Shown here in pieces: positions 6,316 to 6,923 of a DNA stretch of 6,923 nucleotides. The stretch lies in assembly GCA_902478995.1 (NCBI GenBank), contig CABSNF010000093.1, positions 1 to 6,923 of the forward strand, given 5' to 3'. Both the position numbers and the translations under genes were made by a program. Origin of the DNA: an uncultured Collinsella sp. Its GTDB lineage: Bacteria; Actinomycetota; Coriobacteriia; Coriobacteriales; Coriobacteriaceae. Within the stretch, counting starts at the first letter, position 1; each line of letters opens with the position of its first letter. The notes under the pieces are model-generated. The model saw only the letters and a program-made list of their open reading frames with translations. It was not told where the DNA came from and searched no databases.

Positions 6316-6828
6316 TTACAGCCCCAGGCTCTGCTTGGTGGCGGCGCACGTGAGCTCTCCGTGCTTAACGCCGCGCAGGCCCAGCAGGCGGTCGGCTAGT
6401 TCGTAGACGCGCTCGCCGCGACCCTTGAGCGCCAGAATCTCCAAGCAGTTGTGGTGATCCAGATGCACGTGCATGGTCGATACGATCTCGTCGGTGTAGT
6501 CGTGCTGCACCTCGTCCAGGCGGCGTGTCAGGTCGCCGGTATGGTGGTCGTAGATCATGGTGAGCGACCCGATAACATGCTCATCGGGCATGCGCATCTG
6601 CTCCTTGGCGATCGAGGCGCGTATCAGGTCGCGCACGGCCTCGGAGCGGTTGGCCACGTCGCCGCGGCGCGCGATCTGCTCGTCAAAGCGGCGCAGCAGG
6701 TCGTCGGGCGCGGTGACCGAAAAGCGGACCAGCTCGGAGCCGGAGCCACTACAGTGGCAGCTCGCATCACCGTCCGCCCCGTGCGGATGCTCGTGCTCGT
6801 ATCCGCTGCCATGCTCGTGTCCGGCCAC
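6316..6828 (-). CDS. nikR: NikR-family nickel-responsive regulator with His/Cys-rich N-terminal extension
   Basis: NikR is a homotetrameric nickel sensor that binds operator DNA when loaded with Ni(II) and usually represses nickel uptake. The 170-residue protein has a ribbon-helix-helix DNA-binding domain at about residues 32-74 (LVRFSVTAPDDLL, then NRSEAVRDLIR). A C-terminal ACT-like metal-binding domain spans about 85-161. The high-affinity nickel ligands are conserved by alignment with E. coli NikR: His109 (VQHDY), then His120, His122 and Cys128 in MHVHLDHHNC. Residues 1-31 are an added tail with six or more His and two Cys (H4, H6, H12, H14, H16, C24, H25, C26) that E. coli NikR lacks. 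The start is GTG at 6828, one base after the upstream gene's stop. An in-frame stop lies just upstream (6841-6843), and no other start occurs before Met78, so the extension is real if the gene is translated. hypF follows after 29 nt. Confidence 0.92.
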   Translation of the reverse strand: MAGHEHGSGYEHEHPHGADGDASCHCSGSGSELVRFSVTAPDDLLRRFDEQIARRGDVANRSEAVRDLIRASIAKEQMRMPDEHVIGSLTMIYDHHTGDLTRRLDEVQHDYTDEIVSTMHVHLDHHNCLEILALKGRGERVYELADRLLGLRGVKHGELTCAATKQSLGL

Positions 6829-6829
6829 T

Positions 6830-6880
6830 TTACACCAGCTTCACGGATCCGACGGAGTTGTGGTCGGCCTCGATGGCCTC
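6830..6880 (-). CDS. 3' end of an unidentified upstream gene (partial)
   Basis: An open frame enters from the right edge of genuine sequence and ends with TAA at 6830-6832, giving a C-terminus of EAIEADHNSVGSVKLV. The stop lies one base before the nikR GTG, so the two are probably translationally coupled in one operon. Sixteen residues are too few to identify the product. By context hypA, hypB, a hydrogenase subunit or a nickel transporter component would be plausible, but the residues match none that I recognise. The frame is cut at 6880 by adapter sequence. Confidence 0.55.
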   Translation of the reverse strand, partial: EAIEADHNSVGSVKLV

Positions 6881-6923
6881 CTGTCTCTTATACACATCTC
6901 CGAGCCCACGAGACACTGAGCGA
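6881..6923 (+). other. Illumina Nextera adapter and index (sequencing artefact)
   Basis: Positions 6881-6899 are CTGTCTCTTATACACATCT, the complement of the Tn5 mosaic end used in Nextera libraries. Positions 6900-6914 are CCGAGCCCACGAGAC, the rest of the read-2 side adapter. Positions 6915-6922 (ACTGAGCG) fall exactly where the 8-base i7 index sits and, from memory, equal Nextera XT index N724. The final A fits the first base of the P7 flow-cell sequence. This is untrimmed library sequence at a contig end, not genomic DNA or a transposon. Confidence 0.98.

Noticed and set aside
6287..6349. Upstream start for HypF at 6349
   Set aside because: It would overlap nikR and add 21 non-conserved residues, while the ATG at 6286 has a near-perfect ribosome-binding site and begins at the conserved acylphosphatase domain.
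6881..6899. Tn5 transposon end
   Set aside because: The 19-bp mosaic end is followed by the exact library adapter and an index-length tag rather than transposon sequence, so it is a library artefact.
6557..6919. Plus-strand frame of 120 codons reaching the right edge
   Set aside because: It is antisense to nikR and ends inside the Nextera adapter, giving the known artefact tail SLIHISEPTR.

Overview
The window is a GC-rich stretch of bacterial chromosome in which every convincing gene lies on the minus strand. Read in the direction of transcription (right to left), it holds the 3' tail of an unidentified gene, a nickel-responsive regulator (nikR), hypF, hypC, hypD and hypE, and then a HAD-family phosphatase of the phosphoglycolate phosphatase type. 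No rRNA, tRNA, CRISPR array, insertion sequence or plus-strand gene is visible. Gene content, base composition and the style of the intergenic repeats suggest a gut actinobacterium of the class Coriobacteriia (Collinsella-like). That assignment is inference from memory of such genomes, not something the sequence proves.

Layout. Positions 1-414 are non-coding and rich in repeats. They hold two tandem 25-27 bp GGCA...TGCC units (131-182) and, next to them, a strikingly regular array of six 15-bp repeats in alternating orientation (202-373). Positions 415-1083 hold the phosphatase. Positions 1189-6286 hold hypE, hypD, hypC and hypF. Positions 6316-6828 hold nikR, and 6830-6880 hold the last 16 codons of an upstream gene. 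Positions 6881-6923 are not genomic: they are an Illumina Nextera transposase adapter followed by an index, so the biological sequence ends at 6880.

How the genes work together. HypF makes the activated carbamoyl group from carbamoyl phosphate and transfers it to the C-terminal cysteine of HypE. HypE dehydrates it to a thiocyanate. HypC and HypD assemble the Fe(CN)2CO unit, which goes to the large subunit of a [NiFe] hydrogenase. Nickel is inserted afterwards by HypA and HypB, which are not in the window. A NikR at the head of this visible block couples the maturation genes to nickel sensing. The hydrogenase structural genes must lie elsewhere, possibly upstream beyond the right edge. Spacing is tight at the hypC/hypD junction (1-nt overlap), at nikR/hypF (29 nt) and at the upstream gene/nikR junction (1 nt), which fits one transcript. 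The gaps hypF/hypC (134 nt), hypD/hypE (84 nt) and hypE/phosphatase (105 nt) are longer, and some hold palindromes or a possible promoter.

The points most worth a second look are the alternating-inverted repeat array, the His/Cys-rich N-terminal extension on NikR, and the adapter at the right end. The hyp genes themselves look intact and conventional.
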